From an uncultured Prevotellaceae bacterium (lineage in GTDB: Bacteria; Bacteroidota; Bacteroidia; Bacteroidales; Muribaculaceae), in the NCBI GenBank assembly GCA_946410125.1, contig CAMJZF010000017.1, positions 1 to 33,315 of the forward strand: a DNA stretch of 33,315 bases, written 5' to 3'. The position numbers were made by a program, and so were the translations under genes. Of the stretch, positions 8,592-17,166 are shown piece after piece (the stretch's first letter is position 1; every line of letters starts with the position of its first letter). The notes below the pieces were generated by a model, which was not told where the DNA came from, ran no database searches, and saw only the letters and a program-made list of their open reading frames with translations.

Positions 8592-9038
8592 ATGAATGAG
8601 CAGGAGATAATAGAGCAATTGACGCATCGCGACATTAAGCCCACCGCGATGCGCATTCTCTTATTGCGCGAGATGCTCAAATGTGATGAAGCTTTCTCGC
8701 TGCAAAGCATGGAAGAACGTCTTGACACCGTCGACAAGTCAACGATTTATAGGTGCATAACTCTCTTTCTCACTCACCACCTCATTCATGCCATCGACGA
8801 TGGCAGCGGTTCGCTAAAGTATGCCGTGTGTGCTTCGTCGTGCCATTGTGGAGAGGAAGGAGAGCACCTCGATGACCTTCACGCGCATTTTTACTGTGAG
8901 AGTTGCCGGCGCACTTTCTGCCTGAGCCGCATTCATGTGCCCGTGGTGGCTTTACCCCCAAATTTCATGGTCAACGACATTAATTATGTCCTCAAGGGCA
9001 TTTGTCCGGAGTGCAGTGCCCGGGGAAAACATATATAA
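8592..9038 (+). CDS. Fur-family transcriptional regulator
   Basis: The ATG at 8592 gives 148 residues and avoids the 16-nt overlap with the upstream gene that the earlier in-frame ATG at 8565 would cause. The N-terminal winged helix includes KPTAMRILLLREML and the recognition-helix segment VDKSTIYRCITLF, as in Fur, Zur and PerR. The C-terminal dimer and metal domain carries two CxxC pairs, YCESC and ICPEC, expected to hold structural zinc, and a His-rich stretch (DDLHAHF) before the first pair. A Cys-rich insert (CASSCHCGEEGEH) is less usual. It is a cytoplasmic DNA-binding repressor. Which metal or signal it senses (zinc, iron or peroxide) cannot be decided from sequence. Co-transcription with the Pmp3-like gene suggests they share a stress or ion response. 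Confidence 0.88.
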   Translation: MNEQEIIEQLTHRDIKPTAMRILLLREMLKCDEAFSLQSMEERLDTVDKSTIYRCITLFLTHHLIHAIDDGSGSLKYAVCASSCHCGEEGEHLDDLHAHFYCESCRRTFCLSRIHVPVVALPPNFMVNDINYVLKGICPECSARGKHI

Positions 9039-9057
9039 TAAAATCGCATTTGTCGAT

Positions 9058-9083
9058 AAAAAAAGGCAAAATGCCTATTTTTA
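9058..9083 (+). terminator. Weak intrinsic terminator after the Fur-family gene
   Basis: A short hairpin AGGCA (9064-9068) / TGCCT (9072-9076) is flanked by an A-run on the left and a T-rich stretch on the right, 20 nt after the stop codon. Only five base pairs, so efficiency is doubtful. Confidence 0.5.
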
Positions 9084-9192
9084 ATAGCTATAAAATAAAA
9101 CTGATTAAACTTCCCTACCCAATTTTGGTCATATTAATGCGGAGTTGATACTCCACCAAGCACGAATATTAACAACTTAAATACATACAATT

Positions 9193-10635
9193 ATGAGAAA
9201 GAGTATATCACATTTAATTGCAGGCGCATCATTGGCATTGGCAGTGGTGGCTCTTGCTATGCCAGCCTCGGCGCAAGGTCGTCGCCCCGGTGGCATGGGC
9301 GGTAATCGTCCGTCAAGCTCGGTTCAGGCTTCTTCACCGCGTCCGAGCAGTAGCAGCCAGGTTAACCGCAGTTATTCATCTCCACGTCCGAGCAGTAGCA
9401 GCCAGATTAATCGCAGCTCTTCTTCACCGCGTCCAAGCAGTGGCAGCCAGGTTAATCGCAGCTATTCGTCTCCACGTCCCAGCGTGAGCAGCGACCGTCC
9501 ATCTCGCCCCAGCGTGAGCAGCGACCGTCCATCGCGCCCCAGCGTGAGCAGCGGCCGTCCGAGCGGTCAAGTTAACCGCCCAGGCAGTATCAATACACGC
9601 CCGGTTGGCAATGGCAACAGTCGTTCTAACATTAATCATGGGGGTAGCACAGCCGGTGGCAATCGCGGTGGTAACCGTCCCAGCATTAATAATGGCACTC
9701 GCGTTAATCCTCATGCCGATCGTCAGTTGCCAGAAGATAGAGGCAAGAATAGCAATTACTACAAGCCAGGTAGCAACAAGCCCAGTGGCAACTACGGCAA
9801 CAAGCCCGGCGACAATCGCGGTGGAAACCTCGGCAATAAGCCCGGTGACAATCGCGGTGGCAAGCCCGGCGACAACCACAGCAGCCGTCCTGGCATGGGC
9901 AATGGTAACCATAGCAATCATGGCGGCAATCATCATGGTGGTGACAACTGGAATAACCGTCCCGGCAATAAGCCCGGCGGTAACATGGGCAACCGTCCTC
10001 ACGAGCCACGTCCACATCATGGCGTGAACCACGGCGGCCCACGTCCCAACTACAACGACTATCGCTGGCACCACAGCTTCCGTCCACGCGGACCACGCGA
10101 CCGCTGGTATGACCATTATCGCTACAACCGCTGGAGCTGGCGTGCACCCATCGCTCCTCCTCATCGCCCCTGGCGTCCACGCTTAGTGTGGTATTATCGC
10201 CCAGTTCTTCCCGTTGGCTATCGCTACTATGTTTCAGCTCCTATCATCACCGGTGTACTCGGACTTGAATTCGGCACCTATCTTGATGCATCGCTCAACT
10301 ACCTCTATTATAACGGTTACAATATTGATGGCTATCAAGACAATGTGGTTTACTTGCGCGACGTGAGAATGATGGGATATGGCTGGCCCGATGTCATGCT
10401 CCAATATGATGACCGTGGCGGTATGTGCTATGCCGAGTTTGTAACCTCTTCAACCTATCGTGACAACTACCGCTTCAACAACCTCTATAATTCGCTGTGC
10501 GCCACCTACGGCACCCCAATTAACAGTGGCAACGGTTATTACTCATGGTATGGAGGCAATGGAACCGGCTTCATCAACCTTAACTTCAACTACGACAGCG
10601 GTCGTTACTTCACAGTGCTTACATTTGGTACATAA
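9193..10635 (+). CDS. Secreted protein with repetitive basic Ser/Gly/Asn-rich half and conserved C-terminal domain (paralog 1)
   Basis: I do not recognise a named family. The 480-residue protein has a signal peptide (1-27, ending MPASA) followed at once by QGRRP, as in the next gene. Residues 30-285 are low complexity, basic, and built of repeats: three 15-residue units (47-91), three 10-residue units (95-124) and a Gly-Asn-Lys-Pro-Gly-Asp-Asn-Arg motif at about 202-228, then a His/Gly/Asn stretch. Residues 290-480 form a Tyr/Trp/Arg-rich domain homologous to that of the downstream gene, with shared marks WSWR, GVLGL-FGT, LNYLY, IDGY-DN-VYL and YSWYGG-G-GF-NL. The mature protein should be periplasmic, outer-membrane or extracellular; the basic, disordered half could bind anionic surfaces. 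A small 5-bp hairpin (9141-9154) lies in its leader. Function unknown. Confidence 0.85.
   Translation: MRKSISHLIAGASLALAVVALAMPASAQGRRPGGMGGNRPSSSVQASSPRPSSSSQVNRSYSSPRPSSSSQINRSSSSPRPSSGSQVNRSYSSPRPSVSSDRPSRPSVSSDRPSRPSVSSGRPSGQVNRPGSINTRPVGNGNSRSNINHGGSTAGGNRGGNRPSINNGTRVNPHADRQLPEDRGKNSNYYKPGSNKPSGNYGNKPGDNRGGNLGNKPGDNRGGKPGDNHSSRPGMGNGNHSNHGGNHHGGDNWNNRPGNKPGGNMGNRPHEPRPHHGVNHGGPRPNYNDYRWHHSFRPRGPRDRWYDHYRYNRWSWRAPIAPPHRPWRPRLVWYYRPVLPVGYRYYVSAPIITGVLGLEFGTYLDASLNYLYYNGYNIDGYQDNVVYLRDVRMMGYGWPDVMLQYDDRGGMCYAEFVTSSTYRDNYRFNNLYNSLCATYGTPINSGNGYYSWYGGNGTGFINLNFNYDSGRYFTVLTFGT
9331..9564 (+). repeat. In-frame tandem repeats in paralog 1 (3 x 45 nt, then 3 x 30 nt)
   Basis: Positions 9331-9465 hold three 45-nt units (Ser-Ser-Pro-Arg-Pro-Ser... 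ending Val-Asn-Arg-Ser). Positions 9475-9564 hold three 30-nt units coding RPSVSSDRPS or a close variant. Copies are nearly identical at DNA level, so copy number could change by slippage or recombination. Confidence 0.85.
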
Positions 10636-10681
10636 TTCACCCTCGGTCACCCCTGACCGGCTTGGGATTATATATAATAAT

Positions 10682-10726
10682 GTGGCGTCGTTTCAAGAAG
10701 AGCTTGAGACGGCGTCACGCTTTTTT
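10682..10726 (+). terminator. Strong intrinsic terminator between the two paralogs
   Basis: A 16-bp stem pairs 10682-10697 with 10703-10718 (three G-U pairs in RNA) around the loop AAGAG, followed by GC and six T residues at 10721-10726. It ends the transcript of paralog 1, so paralog 2 needs its own promoter in 10727-10915, where I see no full consensus match. Confidence 0.88.
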
Positions 10727-10915
10727 GCTTCTTTTTCTTCGTTTTTTCCCCTAAAATTAGTCGTTAATCTATGCCAGTTGGTCGAGAAAAACAGGGTAGA
10801 AGTCCCGAAACTCGCATCTGTCGCCAAAATGCGGTTTAAACCAGTAAAAACTTTTGTGGTCAAAGAGACAAAGAAACAAAACTATTAATTATTCACTTTT
10901 TAAAACTTGAGCATT

Positions 10916-12157
10916 ATGAAACGTACAGTTTACAACACAATGATTGGCTTGATGCTCGTTAGCGGGCTCGCCATCACTTCGACTGGAGCATTGGCACAAG
11001 GCCGTCGCCCAGCATCTTCAACCAACGCGGCACCAGCAGGCAACCGCACCAGTGTTGCCTCTGTACCCAAGAGTAATGCCGTAGTAACTAACAACAATAG
11101 CAGTGTGAATCGTTCTTCTGCAACAATGAGTGTTACATCTCGTCCAAGCAGCATCGGCAATAGCATCAGCACTGGCACCGCCAACCGTTCTGGTTCGGTC
11201 AACGCAGGCAACCGCTCTTCAAGTGTGAGCACCAACGTTCGCACAAGCACACCAAGTAGCAGCAGCGCTGTTTCGGTTCGCCCAACCAATAGCGGCAACA
11301 GCAGCAATGTAACCAATAGTGTTCGTCAGAGCAACGCCGGCAACCGTTCGGCCAACAGTGGCAGCAGTGTAAGCACAATAATTAATAACAACAACAGCGG
11401 CAGCAAGAGCGCTGGCGTAGCAGTAAAGAGCAACAGTGGCAGCAGTGTTCGTCCTACTGGCAAGAGCAGTGGCACAGGTCATGTAGCAGCTCCCACCAGC
11501 CGTCCCAGCATCAACAAGCCTCGCCCCAAAGTGGGTGGCACAGTTCTCGCCGGCGGTGGCCCCAAGATCGACTACTCGACCTATCGCTACACAAGCAGCT
11601 GGCGTCCTCGCTTCGATGGTGACCGCTTCTTCAACCACTTCCGCTACAACAGCTGGAGCTGGAGAACACCCATCCGTCCCTCGGTTCGCCTGTGGCGTCC
11701 AACTACAATGTGGATCTACCGTCCTATCGTTAGAGTGAATGTGAGCAACTATTCCAGCTATCCCACCATTGCCGGGGTCCTCGGACTCCGCTGGGGCACA
11801 CACTACATGGATGCGCTCAACTACCTGTACTTCAACCTCTACGATATTGACGGATACATGGACAACATTGTATACCTCAACGACGTTGAAATGCTCGGAT
11901 ATGAGTGGCAAGACGTGATGATGGAGTTTGACGGCAACGATCGTCTCGACTATGTGGAGTTCTCATTCTGGGACAACTACTACGACACCAGCCGTTTCTA
12001 CAGCCTCTACAACTACCTCTGCAGCATCTATGGCAGCCCTGTGAGCTTCAACAACTCGATGTACTCATGGTATGGAGGAGATGGAGTGGGATTTGTAAAC
12101 CTCGGCATCAAGTTCTCGTCCGATGTTAACTACACCGTACTTGCCTTTGGAGTATAG
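10916..12157 (+). CDS. Secreted protein with Ser/Asn-rich half and conserved C-terminal domain (paralog 2)
   Basis: The ATG at 10916 gives 413 residues; a TTG three codons earlier is less likely. The signal peptide (1-27, ending TGALA) is followed by QGRRP exactly as in paralog 1. Residues 30-215 are rich in Ser, Asn, Thr, Val and Gly without the strict repeats of paralog 1. Residues 217-413 align along their whole length with the C-terminal domain of the upstream gene (WSWRTPI, AGVLGLRWGT, ALNYLYFN, IDGYMDNIVYL, MYSWYGGDGVGF). The two proteins end almost alike (TVLTFGT and TVLAFGV). A tandem duplication with fast divergence of the N-terminal half explains the pair. Function is unknown; the location should be periplasm or outside. 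A strong terminator follows. Confidence 0.85.
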   Translation: MKRTVYNTMIGLMLVSGLAITSTGALAQGRRPASSTNAAPAGNRTSVASVPKSNAVVTNNNSSVNRSSATMSVTSRPSSIGNSISTGTANRSGSVNAGNRSSSVSTNVRTSTPSSSSAVSVRPTNSGNSSNVTNSVRQSNAGNRSANSGSSVSTIINNNNSGSKSAGVAVKSNSGSSVRPTGKSSGTGHVAAPTSRPSINKPRPKVGGTVLAGGGPKIDYSTYRYTSSWRPRFDGDRFFNHFRYNSWSWRTPIRPSVRLWRPTTMWIYRPIVRVNVSNYSSYPTIAGVLGLRWGTHYMDALNYLYFNLYDIDGYMDNIVYLNDVEMLGYEWQDVMMEFDGNDRLDYVEFSFWDNYYDTSRFYSLYNYLCSIYGSPVSFNNSMYSWYGGDGVGFVNLGIKFSSDVNYTVLAFGV

Positions 12158-12207
12158 AGCCAAGCAAGATACGACCACATAAGTTCCCAATTATTTTAGT
12201 AACAATC

Positions 12208-12235
12208 GAGCCCCGGCAATGGGGCTCATTTTTTT
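12208..12235 (+). terminator. Intrinsic terminator after paralog 2
   Basis: GAGCCCC (12208-12214) pairs with GGGGCTC (12221-12227) around a 6-nt loop, followed by A and seven T residues. A textbook terminator for the plus strand. Confidence 0.92.
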
Positions 12236-12281
12236 GTGCCCGTTGACACTTGGGGCACGAAATGATGCTATTGAACAACAG

Positions 12282-12309
12282 AAAGGCGAAACCTTGCGGC
12301 TTCGCCTTT
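12282..12309 (-). terminator. Probable terminator of the amylase gene
   Basis: AAAGGCGAA (12282-12290) pairs with TTCGCCTTT (12301-12309) around a 10-nt loop. It sits 58 nt downstream of the amylase stop codon. There is no long T-run beyond the stem on the minus strand, so the call is moderate. Confidence 0.55.
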
Positions 12310-12366
12310 AATAATTAGTGTGATTTAGGTTTTAGATATTGAATGCTTATTCTTGTAGGCTAAACA

Positions 12367-15300
12367 TTAACGAACCTCCTTGCTGGCGCTGCGGGTGCCG
12401 TCGCTGTACTCGCGCACCACGATGTTCACGCCCTCAAACGGACGGTCGCTCTCAACGCCTGCCAGGTTGAAGTAAATTGTGCGCACAACATCTTTCTTGC
12501 CAACCACATTGTCGATGGCAGTAACCACTTCGTCCGACAGCTTAGTAGCACTAACTATGGCAATCTCATAATTGTCGGAAACAGGATCGTCATTTACAGG
12601 AACGTCAACATTCTTTGGGTGAGTTGATGTTGCTGTCGATTTCTTCTTGACGATTACAGTGAGTTCATACATCTGTAGGTCTTGGAATTCTCCAGCTTGG
12701 TTGTCAAAATAGCTGTTGTCGGCCGAGACCGAAACAGCACCGTGCAGAGTGTTTGCCTCGTACTCGCATTGTTCATTTTTGTAAGAAGTTGTCTTGGGCA
12801 TGTAGAACTTGCCGTCATGATAAACAGCCCACTTAATAGTGGCATACTCCTGCGGTTGCGGAGCAACAAGGAAGTAGTCGGGATTGACACTTGCATCCAT
12901 GAAGTTGGCTGTTACATATTTGTTGGGCTCGAACGATGCCTCTTTGTCAGGAATTGGGTAGGCTACGACTTGGAGGGTGGGGTTCTCCTTATTGGTGAGC
13001 TTGCCCACGATGGTTTGATCGAGCAGGTTCTTTTTGTCAAACATGCCAACGCCGCGAGTTCCCTCGATAGGAGCCGGCAAAACAATCTCTAACCAGTTGC
13101 CTTGGTCATAAGTCCAACCGTCCATGCCGGGATGAACCGGTTTATTGTTGGTATTAACCGATGGGTTATTGGGCTTGCTGTCCTTGATAAAGACGCGTTG
13201 ATAGCCCTTTTGGTCGGTATAGGCTGCAACTATGTCATTGTTGCTGATGGTATAGGTCTTGTTCAGTTCACCATTCTTAATGACATCGGCAAGAGGCTTG
13301 ATGTTGTCATGAGCCATGCCCTGCAAGCCTGCGGTAGTGTAGTAGCCGCCATTAACGAATGGGAAGGGATCACTTGATGTAGATGGAACTTGATTCTGTC
13401 CATTATTGCTGAAGATGATGCTGCTTGGCACATTGCCAGTGTTGGGGTAAGTCCAGCGATATACCAGGTTTCCGCTTGGCGCGGTACCCACAACCTCTAC
13501 CAAAGCCTCACCAGGCCATCCATGCTCACCAAAGGTCTTAGTGTTGCTGAAAACCCATGCGTAGGGTGAACCAAAGCTGTCGTTCTCGAAGTAGAAGTAC
13601 TGGCAATCGCTCATCTCGACAGCACAAGATGGAATGATAGTCTCTTCCTGAGGTGTGGCAGAATCCTCCTGTGGAGTTTCCACTGCTGGCAAGTACTGGG
13701 CATAGTTTCCAGTTTCATTAGAACCAGTCGACCAGTTGTCGGCTGCGATTGGGAATTTGATGAACACGTCGCTTGTGGTGTTGGTCACCTCAAAGCGCTC
13801 ATTAGAGTTATTTGCGTTATAGACGATAGCGCCAATGCTCTCCTTGCCCAAGAATGTGCAGTAATACCAGTTTTGGTTGCCAATATTTGTGCTTGGGAAA
13901 GCTGATTCAGCCCATGAGTTGTTCCAGTTCCAATAGATGTCGTTGCTTCCAGAGTAGGGATAGAGCTTCAGGATTATGGCCCAGTCGTTGTTGCCGTTGT
14001 CGTACATGAACACGGTGATAGCTTTGGTTGTAGTAGTGTGCTTGCTGTCGGCCGTGACGTCAATATAGCCTGGTTGGAAGTTGCTTTCACCAAAATGTGC
14101 ACCTGGATAGTAGTAGAAGTAGTAATCGTTACCGTCCTGCAGATAGGTGATATTGGCACTCTCGTCCTTGTGTCCGGATAGCATGAACAGCATGCCCGAG
14201 GGAACTTGGTCGAAGTGACGCTTGTACCAGGTTTGACCGCAGTTGGTCACGGTCTCGGTGAGCACCTCACCACCGTCATCAAATCCTGTAGTTGTGATTG
14301 CTGTTCCGTTGCCGTCCCAGGCATGGATGTGTGGAGCGTCGTTGGTAGTCATGTTCTTGACAAAGATGTCCACGCCACTTCCATGACCATTGGTCACATA
14401 GTAGCTGCGCGCCACCTGGTTAATCACTTCGCTGTCTTTAAGGATGCCGGCACGCAGGTAGTGGTTGCCGGTCTCGTTAAATGTTACAGTGCTGCCACTG
14501 GCAATGGTTGGGCTATCGGCGGTAGGCTCTGTTCCGTCAAGAGTGTAGACGATGGTTGCTCCGCTATAAGAAGATGTTATTTTTGGCGAAACTTCACCTT
14601 CATAGCTGCCGGTAGGCTTGTCGATGGTCAGGCCAGGATTTTCCATCATTGGCATGTAGGTGTTGGTAACGTCGTTGGGCTGACCGTCCTGCACGGTGTA
14701 GAATACATCGCTGGTGATGCCTTCGATGTCGGGTGTCTGGCTTCCGTCCCAGTTGATGATTAGGCTAACTGGATATTCGGGCTTATCCATTTGCACGTGC
14801 CACCAGTTGAGACCACCAACCTGAACCTGTGGGAAGTCATTGGTGTAATATCCATGCCAACCGCCAAATGGCTCATGCTTGTTGCCGTCGTTGTCGTAGT
14901 AGTAGGTGTAGATGTAGGGAGCATTATCGTCCTTTACATAGAAGTTGATCTTGTCGCTAACAGTGGCGGTTTTCACATATTCACGGGTAACTACCGATGA
15001 TGTGGGTACTGTGCCGTCAACCAAAACACCAACTTTGAGTGTGGTTGTTTCACTAATGTTGAGTGCTGTCTCGGCAGTGATTTGTTGGCTTGATACATTT
15101 GGTAATGTACCGTCGGTTGTATATACCAGAACACATCCTTCGGTTGATGGTTTCACGTTCACGGTCATGGAACCGCTAAAGGTGCAGCTGTTGCGGTCGA
15201 TAACGGGGTAGCCGTTGATAAGGTTCTTCTTGGTGTTGCCCTCAATCTGGTCGTAGAGGCTGCTGGTAATGCTATAGCGTGCTACGCGCTTGCCGTCAAC

Positions 15301-16926
15301 AGCATCGCTCTCCCACACTGTTGTGAAGCCTTCGGGAGCACCATCGTCGGTTGCATCTCCAAGTTGGAAGCACACCTGACCATTGTTGCCGGTTATAATC
15401 CATTGAATACCATTGTTGCCCTTGAGCACTGCAGCCGAACGCTCACTCTCGTTGGTGATGCCGGCGGTGCGGCGGGCCTTGATGAGCCAGCGCAGGGTGG
15501 GGCCCCAAGTGGGGTGCATGAAGTGGGGATAGAACAAGCATGGGGTGCCGGGCATTGCAAGGATAAAGGCATTCGCCTCCACTATGTTTTTCTCCACACG
15601 ATGCTGATAGGCCTTGCCGTTGCTCCAGTTGTAGTTAGAGCCGTCGGTGGGAAGGTCCTTGAAGGTGTCGTGGTTGTCGAGGAAGGTCACGGCATAGCGC
15701 TTGAGCACCGGGTCGCTGATGAGGCCCACGTCGTTCAGACCACGATAGTTGCCATAGTTGAATGCCTCACGAATTGCCGATTGCAGTGGGAAGTCGAACG
15801 CTGCGCTCTGGTAGGTGCCTTCCATGTAGGTCTTGTGAATCCAGTTGGAGATGTCGCCTATCGAGCCCCAATATTCACCCACGCTGAAGGTGGGGCGCAG
15901 GGTGGTGTTATACTCGGCAAAGTGTTTCTCCTCGAAGCCCATGGCGTAGTCGTAGCGGTAGCCCACATAGCCCAGGTCGTTCTTCAGGAAGTCGAGGAAC
16001 TTAAGAACCTTGGCGCGAGTTGCTGGGCTGTGGTGGTCGATGTCGCGTGCCCACTGGCCACGTCCACCGCAGTCGGGGTTACCCGCACCTTGACCACTTT
16101 CATCATCGGAGCACACATCATATTTATCCCATGAAATATATTCTCCCTCTGGGCTGAAGGTGCCTTTGTAATACTCGGTTGGGAACTCAATGGAGTTTTT
16201 GTCGCCACTCCAGGTGCCTAAGCCGCCGCGGTGGTTTGCCACCACGTCTTCGATAGAACCGGTGCCCTCGGCTTTGTAAGTCGAAATCAGTTCACGAAGT
16301 TCAGCTTCAGTGCCGAAGTATGACATAGGTGTCCACACCTTACCACTCTGGTCGGTGTAGGTCCAAGGCTTTGGATTGCCTTGGTCATCAACTCCATCGT
16401 AAGAGAGTCCGTGGTGGAAGTAGAACACAGGCACAAAGCCCATGCAGTCGGGGTTGGTGATTACTTCGCCGCCACCGTACTTGTCATATTCCCAATTGGC
16501 TCCATTGCGCCATGGACGCACGCCACTGCGAGGGCTGTCGTCGGTGCTTTTGTAATAAACCATTGTAGAGTCGGCCACTGTGGAGCCGCTCTGTGGTAGC
16601 CACAGCAGGTCGATGTAGGGGGTAATCTCATTCTTGTGAGCGAGCAGGCTGCTCCAGGTGGTGACTGGAACCTGCCACTCCTCGCCGGTGCTCCAGCCGG
16701 CACCATACATGGTTGCCCAGGTGTAACCTGGTTGGTGCGTTGCTGTGGCTTCGTTGCTCTGGTGATTGGCCCAGGGGCCAAAGGGACTGCAGTCGGGGGT
16801 CTGCTTGTAGCTGTCCCAGAAGAAGCCTTGCAGCATCACTCCGCCATAATTGGCAGGCCAGCCTTGAGCGTTGGCCGCACCTTGCGCGAGTAATGCAATG
16901 ATAAGTGTTAAGTAAATCTTTTTCAT
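12367..16926 (-). CDS. Secreted multi-domain GH13 alpha-amylase
   Basis: This 1519-residue enzyme should hydrolyse alpha-1,4 bonds in starch or glycogen outside the cell. Residues 1-20 are a signal peptide (ending GAANA). The GH13 barrel covers about 25-480 with all four conserved regions: DVVANH at 227-232, GYRYDY with R324 and nucleophile D326, VGEYWG with acid E351, and LDNHD with H419 and D420. Then come a chitobiase-like beta domain (about 585-650), a starch-binding-like module (656-745), a second chitobiase-like domain (765-845), and three more aromatic-rich segments (851-942, 968-1055, 1105-1195) that look like CBM26-type starch-binding modules. Residues 1211-1430 are homologous to a module in the S8 protease, and the last 36 residues match that protease's tail. 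No SusC/SusD genes are nearby. Confidence 0.93.
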   Translation of the reverse strand: MKKIYLTLIIALLAQGAANAQGWPANYGGVMLQGFFWDSYKQTPDCSPFGPWANHQSNEATATHQPGYTWATMYGAGWSTGEEWQVPVTTWSSLLAHKNEITPYIDLLWLPQSGSTVADSTMVYYKSTDDSPRSGVRPWRNGANWEYDKYGGGEVITNPDCMGFVPVFYFHHGLSYDGVDDQGNPKPWTYTDQSGKVWTPMSYFGTEAELRELISTYKAEGTGSIEDVVANHRGGLGTWSGDKNSIEFPTEYYKGTFSPEGEYISWDKYDVCSDDESGQGAGNPDCGGRGQWARDIDHHSPATRAKVLKFLDFLKNDLGYVGYRYDYAMGFEEKHFAEYNTTLRPTFSVGEYWGSIGDISNWIHKTYMEGTYQSAAFDFPLQSAIREAFNYGNYRGLNDVGLISDPVLKRYAVTFLDNHDTFKDLPTDGSNYNWSNGKAYQHRVEKNIVEANAFILAMPGTPCLFYPHFMHPTWGPTLRWLIKARRTAGITNESERSAAVLKGNNGIQWIITGNNGQVCFQLGDATDDGAPEGFTTVWESDAVDGKRVARYSITSSLYDQIEGNTKKNLINGYPVIDRNSCTFSGSMTVNVKPSTEGCVLVYTTDGTLPNVSSQQITAETALNISETTTLKVGVLVDGTVPTSSVVTREYVKTATVSDKINFYVKDDNAPYIYTYYYDNDGNKHEPFGGWHGYYTNDFPQVQVGGLNWWHVQMDKPEYPVSLIINWDGSQTPDIEGITSDVFYTVQDGQPNDVTNTYMPMMENPGLTIDKPTGSYEGEVSPKITSSYSGATIVYTLDGTEPTADSPTIASGSTVTFNETGNHYLRAGILKDSEVINQVARSYYVTNGHGSGVDIFVKNMTTNDAPHIHAWDGNGTAITTTGFDDGGEVLTETVTNCGQTWYKRHFDQVPSGMLFMLSGHKDESANITYLQDGNDYYFYYYPGAHFGESNFQPGYIDVTADSKHTTTTKAITVFMYDNGNNDWAIILKLYPYSGSNDIYWNWNNSWAESAFPSTNIGNQNWYYCTFLGKESIGAIVYNANNSNERFEVTNTTSDVFIKFPIAADNWSTGSNETGNYAQYLPAVETPQEDSATPQEETIIPSCAVEMSDCQYFYFENDSFGSPYAWVFSNTKTFGEHGWPGEALVEVVGTAPSGNLVYRWTYPNTGNVPSSIIFSNNGQNQVPSTSSDPFPFVNGGYYTTAGLQGMAHDNIKPLADVIKNGELNKTYTISNNDIVAAYTDQKGYQRVFIKDSKPNNPSVNTNNKPVHPGMDGWTYDQGNWLEIVLPAPIEGTRGVGMFDKKNLLDQTIVGKLTNKENPTLQVVAYPIPDKEASFEPNKYVTANFMDASVNPDYFLVAPQPQEYATIKWAVYHDGKFYMPKTTSYKNEQCEYEANTLHGAVSVSADNSYFDNQAGEFQDLQMYELTVIVKKKSTATSTHPKNVDVPVNDDPVSDNYEIAIVSATKLSDEVVTAIDNVVGKKDVVRTIYFNLAGVESDRPFEGVNIVVREYSDGTRSASKEVR

Positions 16927-16977
16927 GTTGTTTTTATTTATGGTTATATGTTATTGTTTTAATGCTATATAATCTTA

Positions 16978-16985
16978 CAAAAATA
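16978..16985 (-). promoter_or_regulatory. Candidate -7 box for the amylase gene
   Basis: TATTTTTG on the minus strand fits TAnnTTTG, 51 nt upstream of the amylase start. No TTTG is seen at the usual -33 distance. The same octamer lies at the same distance from the S8 protease start. Confidence 0.5.
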
Positions 16986-17142
16986 TTAGAAAATAACGAA
17001 AAATAATAGCTTTTTTAATAATTAAATATAAAATTATTACGCAATCGTTTGCACGAAAAGAAATTTTTATTAATTAGTTGGCAGCAAGCAGTAAAGCGAA
17101 GGCTGAGTGTTCTCGTGTGCAATAAATCGGGCAAATTTGAGT

Positions 17143-17150
17143 TATATTTG
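17143..17150 (+). promoter_or_regulatory. Candidate -7 box for the LysM gene
   Basis: TATATTTG fits TAnnTTTG but ends only 16 nt before the ATG at 17167, so the mRNA leader would be about 10 nt or shorter. No clear -33 box. Confidence 0.45.
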
Positions 17151-17166
17151 TAAATAATTTAGCTTC

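Noticed and set aside
9424-10164. Open frame of 246 codons opposite the repeat-rich secreted protein
   Set aside because: It is a low-complexity Ala/Val/Thr product of the repetitive DNA; the plus-strand frame has a signal peptide and a paralog next door.
15364-16134. Open frame of 256 codons on the plus strand opposite the amylase gene
   Set aside because: It lies wholly antisense to the catalytic domain of a clear GH13 enzyme, has no promoter or recognisable domain, and its composition is that of a mirror frame.
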